From Arcuatula senhousia (taxonomy: Eukaryota; Mollusca; Bivalvia; Mytilida; Mytilidae): a DNA stretch of 64,000 bases. The stretch's first letter is position 1, and each line of letters starts with the position of its first letter. Below are positions 1-12,500 of the stretch, piece by piece. Where the stretch lies: positions 7,473,001 through 7,537,000 of the forward strand of contig OZ020305.1 of assembly GCA_963971305.1 (NCBI GenBank). Direction: 5' to 3'. A program made the translations under genes and the position numbers. The notes under the pieces are model-generated. The model did no database searches. It saw only the letters and a list, made by a program, of their open reading frames with translations, and was not told the origin of the DNA.

Positions 1-264
1 GCAGCGGCCCCCATTGAGCCTACTCTTATCGAACTCTACAAAGGGGTCTTTAACGTGCATGGGGTATTGCTCTCCACATACACGGGACAACCTTTTTTCG
101 TCCCTTCCGAAGGACTAGCATCGTTCCTTGAGACCACCCTCGCAAATGGTGTCAAGAGAGAGTCGGAAAATTGGTCCATGAAATTTTCACTCCGGACGAG
201 GATCGAACCACGAACTTTGGTGTTGGTAGACTGACGCGTTAACCACTACACCACCGGCTCTCTT
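1..264 (-). mobile_element. tRNA-derived SINE (5' head and body)
   Basis: Read on the minus strand, positions about 262-188 form a tRNA-like head. A polymerase III box A (TGGTGTAGTGG, 253-243) is followed by a box B (GGTTCGATCC, 209-200) at normal spacing. The non-tRNA body continues to base 1 and is cut by the window edge. This arrangement is diagnostic of a tRNA-derived SINE, whereas a functional tRNA would end in a closed acceptor stem, which I do not see. It lies in an intron of the first gene, in the opposite orientation. The family name is not assigned. Confidence 0.75.
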
Positions 265-598
265 ACAAATCTTGTGAAAATATACATGAAAATGACAAAG
301 GGATGATATGTTGTGGCTCAATTAACATGGAACTTATTTTAGAAAAAAGAAAAACCAACTTTAAAGCATAATCATAATTTTTTAAAAGATAGTCCAAGTA
401 TTTTAACTTATAAAAACAAAGAAATAATTTGTAAGTGATTTGTATTCTTTTTTTTTTCATATTTCCTGATAAATGACAAAGGTAGAAAAGATTAAAAACA
501 CAGTTATAAGTATAAGTGTATATAAGTATGTATAAGTAGTACCTGATGCTTAGAATGTAAAAAAAACACCATATTTACATTAGACCTTTCACTTGTAG

Positions 599-3500
599 TT
601 GACAGACAACTGTCCAGAAGTACAGAAGGTTGCCATGCAGAGACTGATGGAGGACTACAGGAAAGATATGGATGTCCTCAATCAGGAGCTGAATCTGGAG
701 AGAAACAGACAACTCAGTGAAGTAGAGGTATGCCGCTTAAGTATTTAATAATTAATAAGAAGATGTAAGTGTTCCAAATTTGATGTCTGTTTAAGTTATC
801 TACATGTTTCACTACATGTTCTAAGTTAGCTTTGTAGCCAAACATTACCCTTTGTTTTGAAAATATCAATTCTTTTCTAGCCACAAAAATGTTGTGTAGA
901 AACTCTTACCTATAGTCTTACACATACAGAAAGTCACTAAATCAGTTGGTTACATGGTACTGTGTTTTTAATCTGTATACATTTAATAACCTTGGGATAT
1001 CAATCATATTTAAATTGTTTTCAGGCCAAACTTGCAGCTAGAAGAGCTCGAAAACTACAAGAGAACCAAAGACGATCAGATGAGAATGAGGCTCAGCGTC
1101 TAATGGCAGAGCAGAACAAACAACTTAGATCAGGCGGCACCACATCCACTGATGTGCCACCTGATTCTGACCTGTCACACATGCCACAAGTCCAGTATGT
1201 TGAATCTCCTGAAGGAAAGGCCCTGAAAAATCAACATGTAAGATTTAAAGGAATAATTTTTAAGGATAAGCTTGACAAGTCTTTAGTAGTGTAATTATCA
1301 TTTCTTTGAATGTTTACAGAAATATTTAAAGGAATAATTTTTAGCTCACCTGGCCAAAGGCCATGTGAGCTATTGCCATCACTTGGCGTCCGTCGTCGTC
1401 GTCGTCCGTCGTCGTTAACTTTTCTTCAAACTTCTTCTCCTCTGAAACGGCTGCACAGATTCAAACCAAATTTGGTCTGGTGGTACTTTAGGGTATCCCC
1501 CACAGAACTGATGTGGGGATTTTTGATTCGTCGAAAAACATGGCCGCCATGGCTAAAAATAGAACATGGGGGTAAAATGCAGTTTTTTGCAAATAACTCA
1601 AAAACGGCTACAGATATCAAAATTCTGGCAGGGTAAAAGTGATCAGCACCTCAAGATCTACCTACCCTGAAATTTTGAAGAAAATCCAACAACCCATGTA
1701 GGAGTTATTGCCCTTTTTGTGGATTTTTTGCAAATTTTACACCTGTTTAGCTCAATATCTTGAAAATTATACTAGATATTTGAGAAATTTAAATTGCATA
1801 TTGTTAAGCACATCAAGATCTACAAAATATGTAATAGGGTCAACGTTGTAGGACCTTTCCTTTTAGGAGTTATTGCCCTTAGAACGTCAAAATTGAGCAT
1901 TTTAACAGCATTTCCTCATTACATTGAAAACGTTAACTCCTCTGACACTTTAAGTCCAAATGGAACCAAACTTGGTATAGTTGTTTATTAGCATTAGGTG
2001 TATAGAACTGATGTGGGGATTTTTGATTTGTCGTAAAACATGGCCGGTGTGGCTAAAAATAGAACATAGGGGTAAAATGCAGTTTTTTGCAAATAACTCA
2101 AAAACGGTGACAGATTTCAAAATTTTGATGGGGGAACAAAAGTGATCAGAAGCTCAAGATCTACCAGCTCTGAAATTTTGAAGAAAATCCAACAACCCAT
2201 GTAGGAGTTATTGCCCTTTTTGTTGATTTTTTGCAAGTTTTGCAACTGTTTAGCTCAATATCTTGAAAACTATACAAGATATTTGAGAAATTTAAATTGC
2301 ATATTGTTAAGCGCACTAAGATCTACAAAATACGTATAGGGTCAACGTTGTAGGACCTTTTCTTTGAGGAGTTATTGCCCTTAGAACGTCAAAATTGAGC
2401 ATTTAAAAAGCATTTCCTCATATTGAAAACGTTAACTCCTCTGACACTAAGTACAATTGGAACCAAACTTGGTATTATTGTTTATTAGCAATAGGTGTAT
2501 AGAACTGATGTGGAGATTTTTGATTGGTTGTAAAACATGGCCGCTCTGGCTAAAATAGAACATTAGGTTAAACTGCTTTTTTTCGAAAATAACTCAAAAA
2601 GGGTGCCAGACTTTTAGATTTTGATTGAGAACAATTGTGATCAGCACCTCAAGATCCACCATATTGTCAGATGACCCCCTTATTAATCTTATGACCCTTT
2701 CAACGTCAAAAAGATTTTGCCTAATAACCTTTACTTCAGGCACAAATGTCAGGTGAGCGATTCAGGCTCCTGGGAGCCTCTTGTTTCATGTTTTTGCCCT
2801 ATAGTATGAAAACTATTGCAGATAGAGAAAAGTTGTTGCTTGCTTAAATGTTCAGCTCATTTAGCTCTACAAAAGTCTCCATAGGGTCAAAATTGTCAGA
2901 TGACCTCTTATAGGGGTTATGGCCCCTTAAAGGCAAAAAATAGAGTTTTTGGCCTATAGAATGAAAACTATTGCAGATAGAGAAAAGCTGTTGCTTGCTT
3001 AAATGTTCAGCTCATTTAGCTCTACACAAGTCTCCATAGGGTCGAAGTTGTCAGATGACCCCTTACAGGGTTTACGGCCCCATAAAGACAAAAAATAGTG
3101 TTTTTGGCCCATAGAATGAAAACTATTGCAGATAGAGAAAATCTGTTGCTTGCTTAAATGTTCAGCTCATTTAGCTCTACAAAAGTCTTCATAGAGTCGA
3201 AGTTGCCAGATGACCCCTTATAGTGGTTAGGGCCCCTTAAAGGCAAAAAATTGTGTTTTTGCCCTATAGAAAGAAAACTATTGCAGATAGAGAAAAGATG
3301 TTGCTTGCTTAAATGTTCAGCTTAATTAGCTGTACAAAAGTCTTCTAGGGTCTAAGTTGTCAGATGACCCCTTTTAGGGGTTATGGCCCTTTAAAGGTGA
3401 AAAATAATGTTTTTTTCTTTGGAATGAAAACTATTGCAGATAGAGAAAAGCTTTTTCTTGCTTAAACATTCAGCTCATTTAGCTATACAAAAGTCTTCAA

Positions 3501-6500
3501 AGGGTTGACATCAAGACCAGGTGAGCGATTCAGGCTCCTGGGAGCCTCTTGTTAAGGATAAGCTTGACAAGTCTTTAGTAGTGTAATTATCATTTCTTTG
3601 AATGTTTACAGAAATATGATCCTAATTATTTTAATTAGCAGTCTTGTAAAACATATTTTTGTACAAGATGTTCACACATTTCTAACTTGAGGCTTTTCTT
3701 CAAGAAGTATGATAAACATCATAGTGCAAACAAAAACTGATAAAAAATTTCCAGGAAAGCTTTAGCAATTTTTGAATAACCAAGGCTGTACATGTTGTTT
3801 TCATGTCTTGGAGTATTTTAGCTTGATTTTCACATAATGATTCAACATTATCTCTACAGGAAAAGACTAGAGATGAGCTACGGAAGAGACACAAACAGGA
3901 CAGAGACAAGCTGGCCGAGAAGATTGACTCGGAAGCTCAGAAACAAGAGCAGGACATGAGGAAGGAACATGAGGCAGAGAAGGAGAGGATATTGAGGGAG
4001 AAGAGGAACAGACAGGCTGCCGAGCTCGCTGCCAGGAGTGATCTGTCTGATGACCAACTCAAAGCTGTAAGTTAAATAACTTAAACTTTGAATAATGATA
4101 AATTACAGTCATTACACAATTTGAAGTTGGAATTGGCTATGCAATGGAAGATAACCATTGATTAATGTTTTTTTTATGATTTTACATATTGTTAAAAAAC
4201 TTGTATATTTTTTTTTTTTGTGTAGGTTGTGCAGTTGGTATAAATAAGTTATACATGTATATGATAAAGTATATTCAAGTTATGAAATTTTCTTTTGGCA
4301 AATAGGTATTTAAAAATTTGTTAACATTTGTACTAAAGTGAAAAAAATACTAACAAGGAAATGGAAAATCAAAATATACGCAGTAATTGAGTTTTTTCTA
4401 TACAAATGATTTTTCTTTCTTCAGCTTATGGCAAGTCATGAACAAGAACTAGAAGACTTGGCTGAACGCTTGGATTCTGAGAGAGATAGACAATACCTAA
4501 ATCTGAGAGATAAACTAGCCCAGAAGAGGAAACGTAAGATGGAAGAACTGAGACGTAAACAGGACGTAGACCTGACCAAAGAAATGATTGAACAGAAGAA
4601 AGAAATGGATGACATCAGGATGAAACAGGTAAGAATTAGCAGGAAAAAAAGGGGGGCATAGAAATGCCGGGCGTCCGTCCGACACACTTTTTTGGTAACA
4701 GATTTCTCAGCTACTATTAATCCTAGGCTTTTGATATTTGGTATGCAGCTTCAGGTAGGGGTCTCAAATGGTGGGATGCGTTTTCAGGTCTGTCGCTTAC
4801 CTACTTCCTGTTTAGCGAGCGGACCTCAAATTTTTTATGCTGGGGGGGGGGGGGGGACTCAGGAATTCTGTTCTTGTAGTTTACTAGCTGTTCTGAACTT
4901 GTATGATTTGTGTTATTCCATATTGATATATAGCAATTATTAGTTAAAGTAGAATCATTTTCCAATACAAATTCTCTTTTTTTTTATAGGCTAAAGGTGC
5001 AGAAAAGCAGGCCATTGCAGAGGGTATTAAACAGAATGGCCAGGAAGACAGTGAAAAGGTTATCAAGGCTGTTCTAGCAAACAGACAGGCCCAGGTAAAG
5101 AATGATTTAGTATTTAATACAACATATTTTACCATGAAGAACTTTAGATTTGTTGTTAACCAATTCAAGTTAGTCTGAGAAAGATTTTAGGATTAATGAT
5201 ATAATAAGACTTCTGTCATCAGCAAAAAGTATACTCCCTTCTCATTATATAGTGGGTTCCATTGTATTATAGTTACGTTCATTTCAACATTATATTCAAC
5301 TCTGATGTCACCGTTTTTATGTAGCTACATACCACAATATTATGAGATACCAGTATATTAGTCAACTCAATACTTTAGCATGGTTAATTGTTTCATTTAT
5401 AAATGTACTGACATCCGTAACATTTTGAATTTGACAAAAATATTAGTTGTTAATGAAATACTTGTACTATATCAATATATTTTCTACCAGGAACTGAATG
5501 ATTTGGACAAAGAGTTTGCTGCCAAGAAGAAGATCATGGTAGATGATGCTCTGAGTAAACTACATGAGAAATATGACAGAATTAGAGATCAGTTGCTAAA
5601 GAGACATCAAGATGAACTAGCAGCTCTGAATGTATGTATGACTTAGATATATAGTTTCTAAAAAGGGGGAGGGGGATAAAATTATAGGGTCTCACTTAGA
5701 TATTCAGCTTCTAAAAAAGGGGGAGGGTGATAGAATTATAGGGTCTCACTTAGATATTCAGCTTCTGAAAAAGGGGGAGGGTGATAGAATTATAGGGTCT
5801 CACTTAGATATTCAGCTTCTGAAAAAGGGAAAGGGTGATAGAATTAAAGGGATCAATTTTGTAAGATTTTAGGATTTTAATACTTTTTTTCTTAAAAAGT
5901 GAGCTAAAGATGATACAATTATTATTAAAGACCAACAATCAAATTTTAAACTACTTATACTTTTTTCTGTAAAACAGAAATTTTATAATTAATTTGTTCA
6001 TGTAACTTGAAAAAAAATGTCTTGATTTATAAGGCCACTTGAAAGTGTCTGTTTGTCATCCTTTCAATTGAAGTGTACAATCTATTTTTGACAAATCTTT
6101 TATTTGTTGCATAGAAAAAGGGACTGACCCCCGATGAACTACAACACCAAAGGAACCAGTTGTTAAATCAACACCAGCTGGAATTGTCTGCCCTTGATAA
6201 GAAAATGATGTCGGAAGAACAGGACATAGAGAAAGGAGCTCTGGCCGACTGGGAGGTGGAATATGCCAAAGCAAAACTTAACCTCAAGGAAAAACATTAT
6301 AAGGTATGATTAAGTTAAAAAGGGGGGTCTGGCTGACTGGGAGGTCGAATATGCCAAGGCTAAACTTAACCTTATACCCCCTTCACATATAAGATTTTCT
6401 CTGACGAGTTGTTACAATTTTCAAAATGTATAGTTTTACGAGTTCTTGCAAGATCTTCTTCCAACCTTTTACGATCTATTTCCGAGTTGTCACGATTTCA

Positions 6501-9500
6501 TCAGTTGTGCAATTTTACAAACTTCCATCCAGTGACGATACGAATTTTATTTTTGACATGTCTACAAGCATGTTACCGTATCTTAACGACGTCTTTATGA
6601 GTGAATTGCGATATTGAAAGGATGTTGTAACTAACTCGCAAACCACTCGTTAAAGAAGTCCTTTGCGAAGGTCTTCCCGAGTTAGTTATAAGTAAAGGCG
6701 AGTCATTTACGATCTCTACAAGTTCTTTACGAGTTATTTATGATGTGTTTACGAGTTAAATTATGACATTGTTGCTTTTTCAACTCGAAAAAGTCTTACG
6801 AGGATTTCTTAAAACTTTTACGATTTCACACGAGCTAGAAAGACCTGTTTACGAGTAACTAAGAGTGTTTTACGAGTCTTTGGTATTGAATACGAGTAAG
6901 AACTTGTAGGGAAATCTTGTATATGTGAAGGGGGTATAAAAGAAAAACACTATATGGTATGATTAGCTAGAAAAATGGTGGGGGATCTGGCTGACTTGGA
7001 GGTGGAATATGCTAAGGGTAAACTTAACCTCAAGGAAAAACATTATAAGGTACAATTAAAGAGAAGAATTGGGGGTCACACTGACTCTGAGGTGGAAAAC
7101 TCAATCTTAAAGAAAAGAAACATTATAAGGTATGATTAGCTATAAAAGTGGGAGGGAGGTCTGGCTGACTGGGAGGTGGAATATGCCAAGGCAAAACTTA
7201 ATCTTAATGAAAATCATTATAAGGTTAGAGAAAAATGATAGGTTCTGAGGAAACTCTCAATAACAGAGGAGTGGAGTATGTCAATGCTTAGCTTGCAAAG
7301 AAATTATGGTAAGATAGATATGGAAAGATGGAGAAAAAATAATTTATACTGTTTTAAAGATTGATAAATAGATAATGGTTAAAGATGTCTTTTTACCCTT
7401 TCACAGGAATTTGCTGCTGCTCTTAAGGAATTCTCACCAGGACACGATGGAGTTAAGGAGGCAGAGAAGAATGCAGAAGATCTGTCCAGCCTCAAACACG
7501 ACTTGGAAAAGAAACGTAAAGACGAGGAGGCCAAACTCAAGAAAGAACAAGAAGGTAGGAGTGTTGTTTTCAGTTTTCAAGCTTTTTGTCCTTTCAGCTG
7601 AAGTTTGAAGTATATTAGCACTCCTCCAGTCTTTCTGAATACAGCAAACAATTTAAGAAAAAAACAAAACAAATTTCATTAATTGTATTTGAATGCTTGT
7701 ACAAAAAAGCAATTTTGTCTGAGAATATGGTTGTCCTGTTCTGAATAATGGACATCAAAATAAGTTTATTTAATTAATTGTTTCAGAGTTTGAGAAAAAT
7801 GAAAAGAAGAGACTAGAAGCTGAGTTGAAGGCTTATGAGAGACAGCTAGAACAAGAGACTCAGAGAGAAAAAGAAAAACATGATGAGAAAGTGGAATCTC
7901 TCAGCAAACGCAAAGATGATCTCATCAGGGAGAGAAAACTCAAAATGAAGGTTAGAATTTCTTTATCATGGAAACCGATGTCCTTCCAATCCTTGAGTTT
8001 AGATATTAAGTCATATCTCTCTTTAATTTTAAAAATGATAAGTTAAAGAAGGAAAACTGAAAACAAAGGTTAAACTTGATTTGTGAAATATGAATGTCTT
8101 TAAGACTTTTGAAATTTGAATATATATTGCAATATGTCAAGTCCAATACTTTTAAAAGTATTAAAATTTTAATGTTTTTCAATATTCATATCAGTACCTT
8201 TATGAAAGCTATACTTATGATGACTTATGGTAAAACCTTAGTCCTATTCAAAATTTTTTTTTCATAACAAAAATAGAAAGTGAGAATTGTTTATTTATAA
8301 TCCAAACATTTCATGTAAAATTTCAGGAGGAGCTTGACAGACTCAAACAACAAGGAGCAAGTGAGGCTGACCAGAAACAGCTGATAGAACAACATGAGAA
8401 AGATCTCAACAATCTCCTGAATAAAATGGAGGCTGACAAGATACGAATGCAGAGTAACCTTCAGGAGAGGTTGAAGAAGAGGCGTGAGGAGAGGTTACAT
8501 GCCAAGAAACTGGAGATACGTGAACACAATGAGGACCAGAAGCATGAGATGGAGATGAGGCAGAAGGCTGAGTCTAATAGACTGAAGAGTGAGGAGGTAT
8601 GGCATTGAGCAGTTGTCTGAAATGAGTCGTGAATTACATGTAGCATGATGGGGAATTTGTCAGAACATATATGTCAATGATTCCACCATGCACAAATCTT
8701 GTTTTTTCCTTTCTCCAAGTGCTAAGATAAACTTGTGCAGTGCTGTCAAGTCTCACGGATTTTGCGTGAGAATCACGCATTTTGATCTCAATTTGTTGGA
8801 AAATTCCTTTGATCTTTGTTTTTTTTTTCCTTTGAGCTTTGATTTTTTTTACCAAATCTCACGCATATTCGTGATGAAAACTTGTCAGCACTGCTTATGT
8901 AACATAGACTTTCATTGTTTTGGGGTTTTTGTATACTTTTTGGTCTGAATAAGACAAATTTTAATACATTTGTATTTGGTATATGAAAACGCTTTCCAGA
9001 TGCTGAAATACGTTTTTAATATGTTTTTCATAATTTATGTTAGAATAATTTTGCAGTCATTTGTTATTTCCAGGATTCAAGGTTTGTAAAATAACATTGG
9101 AATTAATTTGTTTTCAGGCTCTTGCACTACAGCAGAAGATCAACAATGGTCCTGTTCCTATGCCAGTTCGACCTCAACCTCAAGGTCAAGATGCAGACGA
9201 CACCACTGGTCAGCCATCTGCTCCTTCATCAGGACATCCTGACCTTCCACAATCCTACTCCATGGCTGCTCCTCTCAATGAGGCTGAGTTAATGGCCCTA
9301 TTAATGGCCTCACCAATGTATCAGAAACTGGAGAGCATCAAGAACTCAGTGGCTAGTGGAGCTCACGTGAAACAACCTGGACAACCAATTGAACCAGGTA
9401 AGCTTAGGATAGTTGGAAAATCAGAATCATATATTTAAGTTAGTGGTAAGTTTCATTGGTAAACAAATTTCAGACTCTTTTTCATATTTATATTTTGTAT

Positions 9501-12500
9501 AAATAATATACCTTGAACTCAAGAGATGAAGTTAAAAGTTTAAGTTACATTTTGAATAGTACATGCATTTGACAAAACTAGATGAAAAATAATACAGTTA
9601 AGGAAAATAAAGAAAAACTTTTTAGATGTTGTAAAGCAATTATTTTATCTTTATTGAATACATCTTTGAACTTACAAGTATGAATGGCTTTAAAAATGTT
9701 TTTTAATACTTTTCCCCTCCAGGTAAAGGATTCCAAGAGCAGAAAGATTCAGAATGGGGCAGTGATGACGTATTACAACCTGTTGACATTAACCAGCTCA
9801 ACTCCAGGACATTTGTTGTATACAAGTTTGGCTCATTTGTGGCCGATCTTGTTGCCTCACGATGTAGACACGCTCCAGTGACCATCCTGCTAGCCAATAA
9901 GATTCCACCAAATCCTGAGCTAACAAGAAACCAGTATAGGAACTCATTCCACTTCGATGCTAATAATAGAATACTATACATCAGACAAGCTAGACTGGAT
10001 ACTGTCGGTGACTTCATAGTTGTGCTGGTCCACACTATGGCTCACATCAAAGCAGGTACATACACATGTATTAATTGCTGTCTGTCTGTCACCTTTTTAG
10101 CTCACCTGGACCGAAGGTCCATGTGAGCTATTACCATCACTTGGCGTCCGTCGTCGTCGTCGTCTGTCGTCGTCGTCGTCTGTCGTCGTCGTCGTCGTCT
10201 GTTAACAATTTTTCAAAAATCTTCTCCTCTGAAACTACCAAACAGAATTTAATGAAACTTGGTATGAATGATCCTTAGGGTGTCCTGCACCAAACTTGTG
10301 TTTTGATTTTTAATCCGTTAAAAAACATGGCCGCCGTTACTAAAAATAGACTAGGGGGGTCAGACTACTGTTTTTGGCTTATAAATCAAAAAGTATAAGA
10401 GATAGAGGAAATCTGAGGCCACGCTACTGATTCAGCATCAAAAGCTCTACAAAAGTCTCCATTTGGTCAAAGTTGTCAGATGACCCCTTATAGGGGTTAC
10501 GGCCCCTTAAAGGTGAAAAATAGCATTTTTTTCATGTTTTTGGCCTACAGAATGAAAACTATTGCAGATAGAGATTAGCTGTTGCTTGCTTAAATGTTCA
10601 GCTCATTTAACTCTACAAAAGTCTCCATAGGGTCGAAGTTGTCAGATGACCCCTTATAGGGGTTACGGCCCCTTAAAGTTGAAAAATAGCCATTTTTCAT
10701 GTTTTTGGCCGACAGAATGAAAACTATTGCAGATAGAGATTAGCTGTTGCTTGCTTAAATGTTTAGCTCATTTAGCTCTATGAAAGTCTCCATAGGATCG
10801 ATGTTGTCAGATAACCCCTTATAGGGGTTACGGCCCCTATAAAATGGCATTTTTTCATGTTTTTGGCCTACAGAATGAAAACTATTGCACATAGAGATTA
10901 GATGTTGCTTGCTTAAATGTTCAGCTCATTGAGCTCTACAAAATTCTCCATAGGGTCGAAGTTGGCAGATGACCCCTTATAGGGGTTACGGCCCCTGAAA
11001 AATAGCGATTTTTCATGTTTTTGGCCTACAGAATGAAAACTATTGCAGATAGAGATTAGCTGTTGCTTGCTTAAATGTTCAGCTCATTTAGCTTTACAAA
11101 ATTCTCCATAGGGTTGAAGTTGTCAGATGATCCCTTATAGGGGTTACGGCCCCTGAAAAATAGCCATTTTTTCATGTTTTTGGCCTAACAGAATGAAAAC
11201 TATTGCAGATAGAGATTAGCTGTTGGTTGCTTAAATGTTCAGCTCATTTAGCTCTACAAAAATCTTCATAGGGTCGAAGTTGTCAGATGACTCCTTATAG
11301 GGGTTATGGCCCCTTATAGGTGAAAAATTGTGTTTTTGGCCTATAGAATGAAAACTATTGCAGGTAGAGAAAAGCTGTTGCTTGCTTAAATGTTCAGCTT
11401 ATTTAGCTCTACAAAAGTATAGGGTCAACATCAAGACCAGGTGAGCGATTCAGGCTCCTGGGAGCCTCTTGTTATAACCTCTGACAAGCTTGATTGGATA
11501 TGGTTGCTGCCTTCATTGTTATGCTGGTCCATACTGTGGCTCACATTAAAGAAGAGCATTGCCTTCTACCACATCCCTATATTTGTTCAGACAAGCTATA
11601 TTGAATAATGTATGTGACTTCATAATAATGCTGTGTCACACCATGGGTCAATAACATTTTAATGGGTTACATCATTTATAACATGAGTAGAAATTCTTAA
11701 ATTTTACAGTATGTTATTTGTATTGTTTTACACATACTTATCTTCCATTCACCAGGTGACTTGCGAGATGATAGTAACCCAGTTTTCCTAAGAGAGTATC
11801 ACAGAGCGCTGGCCGTTGTCTGTGATGATCTCTTCTTCGCCCGATACAGACAGTCATCTGGTATTTCCCAGACCCTCGCCAAGAAGAACCCAGGAGTCAG
11901 TGTTGAACAGGCAGCCCTCCAACTATTGCAGGCAATGTTTGGGGACTGTAGGACTGAGGATGAGAAAATGAAAGTAGTGGAAGATTTACTGGATGTTAAA
12001 CTACTTCCTGGTACAGATTCAGAGGGAGTTCACTTCAACAAAGAGAGGATGCAACAGAGGTAAATATATCTGGATAAAAGTTAATTAAAATGATAAAATG
12101 TAAAAGTAATAGCCTACATTAATTTAAAAAGTAATAATGGAAAATTTAAAAAGTAATAACCTACATTTATATAAAATATATCCTTCCAGATGTTGTTGTA
12201 TTAACACGTTTAATTGACTTTTTTCGTTTTTTTTAGCTCACCAGACCCGAAGGGTCATGTGAGCTATTGTCATCGTTAAGCGTCCGTCGTCCGTCCATCG
12301 TTCGTTAACTTTTCTTCAAACATCTTCTTCTCTGAAACCACAAATGGGATTGCTTTGAAACTTTGTACAATTGATCTTTAGGATGTCCTCTACCAAGTTT
12401 GTGAAATTTGTGAACGTCGACCAACCAACATGGCCGCTGTTACTAAAAATAGAACAGGGGGGTTAGACCATAGTTTTTAGCTTATAGCTCAAAAAGTATA

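Larger units (their letters stand above)
9723..12059 (+). other. Unrecognised globular domain with HTMAH motif, encoded by two exons
   Basis: Exons 9723-10055 and 11756-12059 encode a non-repetitive alpha/beta-looking segment. It begins near NSRTFVVYKFGSFVADLV, passes through VTILLANKIPPNPELTRNQY and YIRQARLDTVGDFIVVLV, reaches HTMAHIKAG at the exon junction, and continues with REYHRALAVVCDDLFFARY. A histidine pair spaced H-x3-H on a predicted helix recalls the zinc-binding helix of zincin peptidases, but the catalytic Glu of HExxH is Thr here. If related, it would be an inactive or structural version. This is inference from one motif; fold assignment needs a structure search. Confidence 0.45.

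Noticed and set aside
188..262. Functional tRNA gene on the minus strand
   Set aside because: Box A and box B are present, but no clean acceptor stem can be drawn and the sequence continues into a SINE-like body.
1310..1636. ORFs at the start of the Helitron-like element on both strands
   Set aside because: They depend on the GTC-rich low-complexity string. Other family members do not keep the frame.
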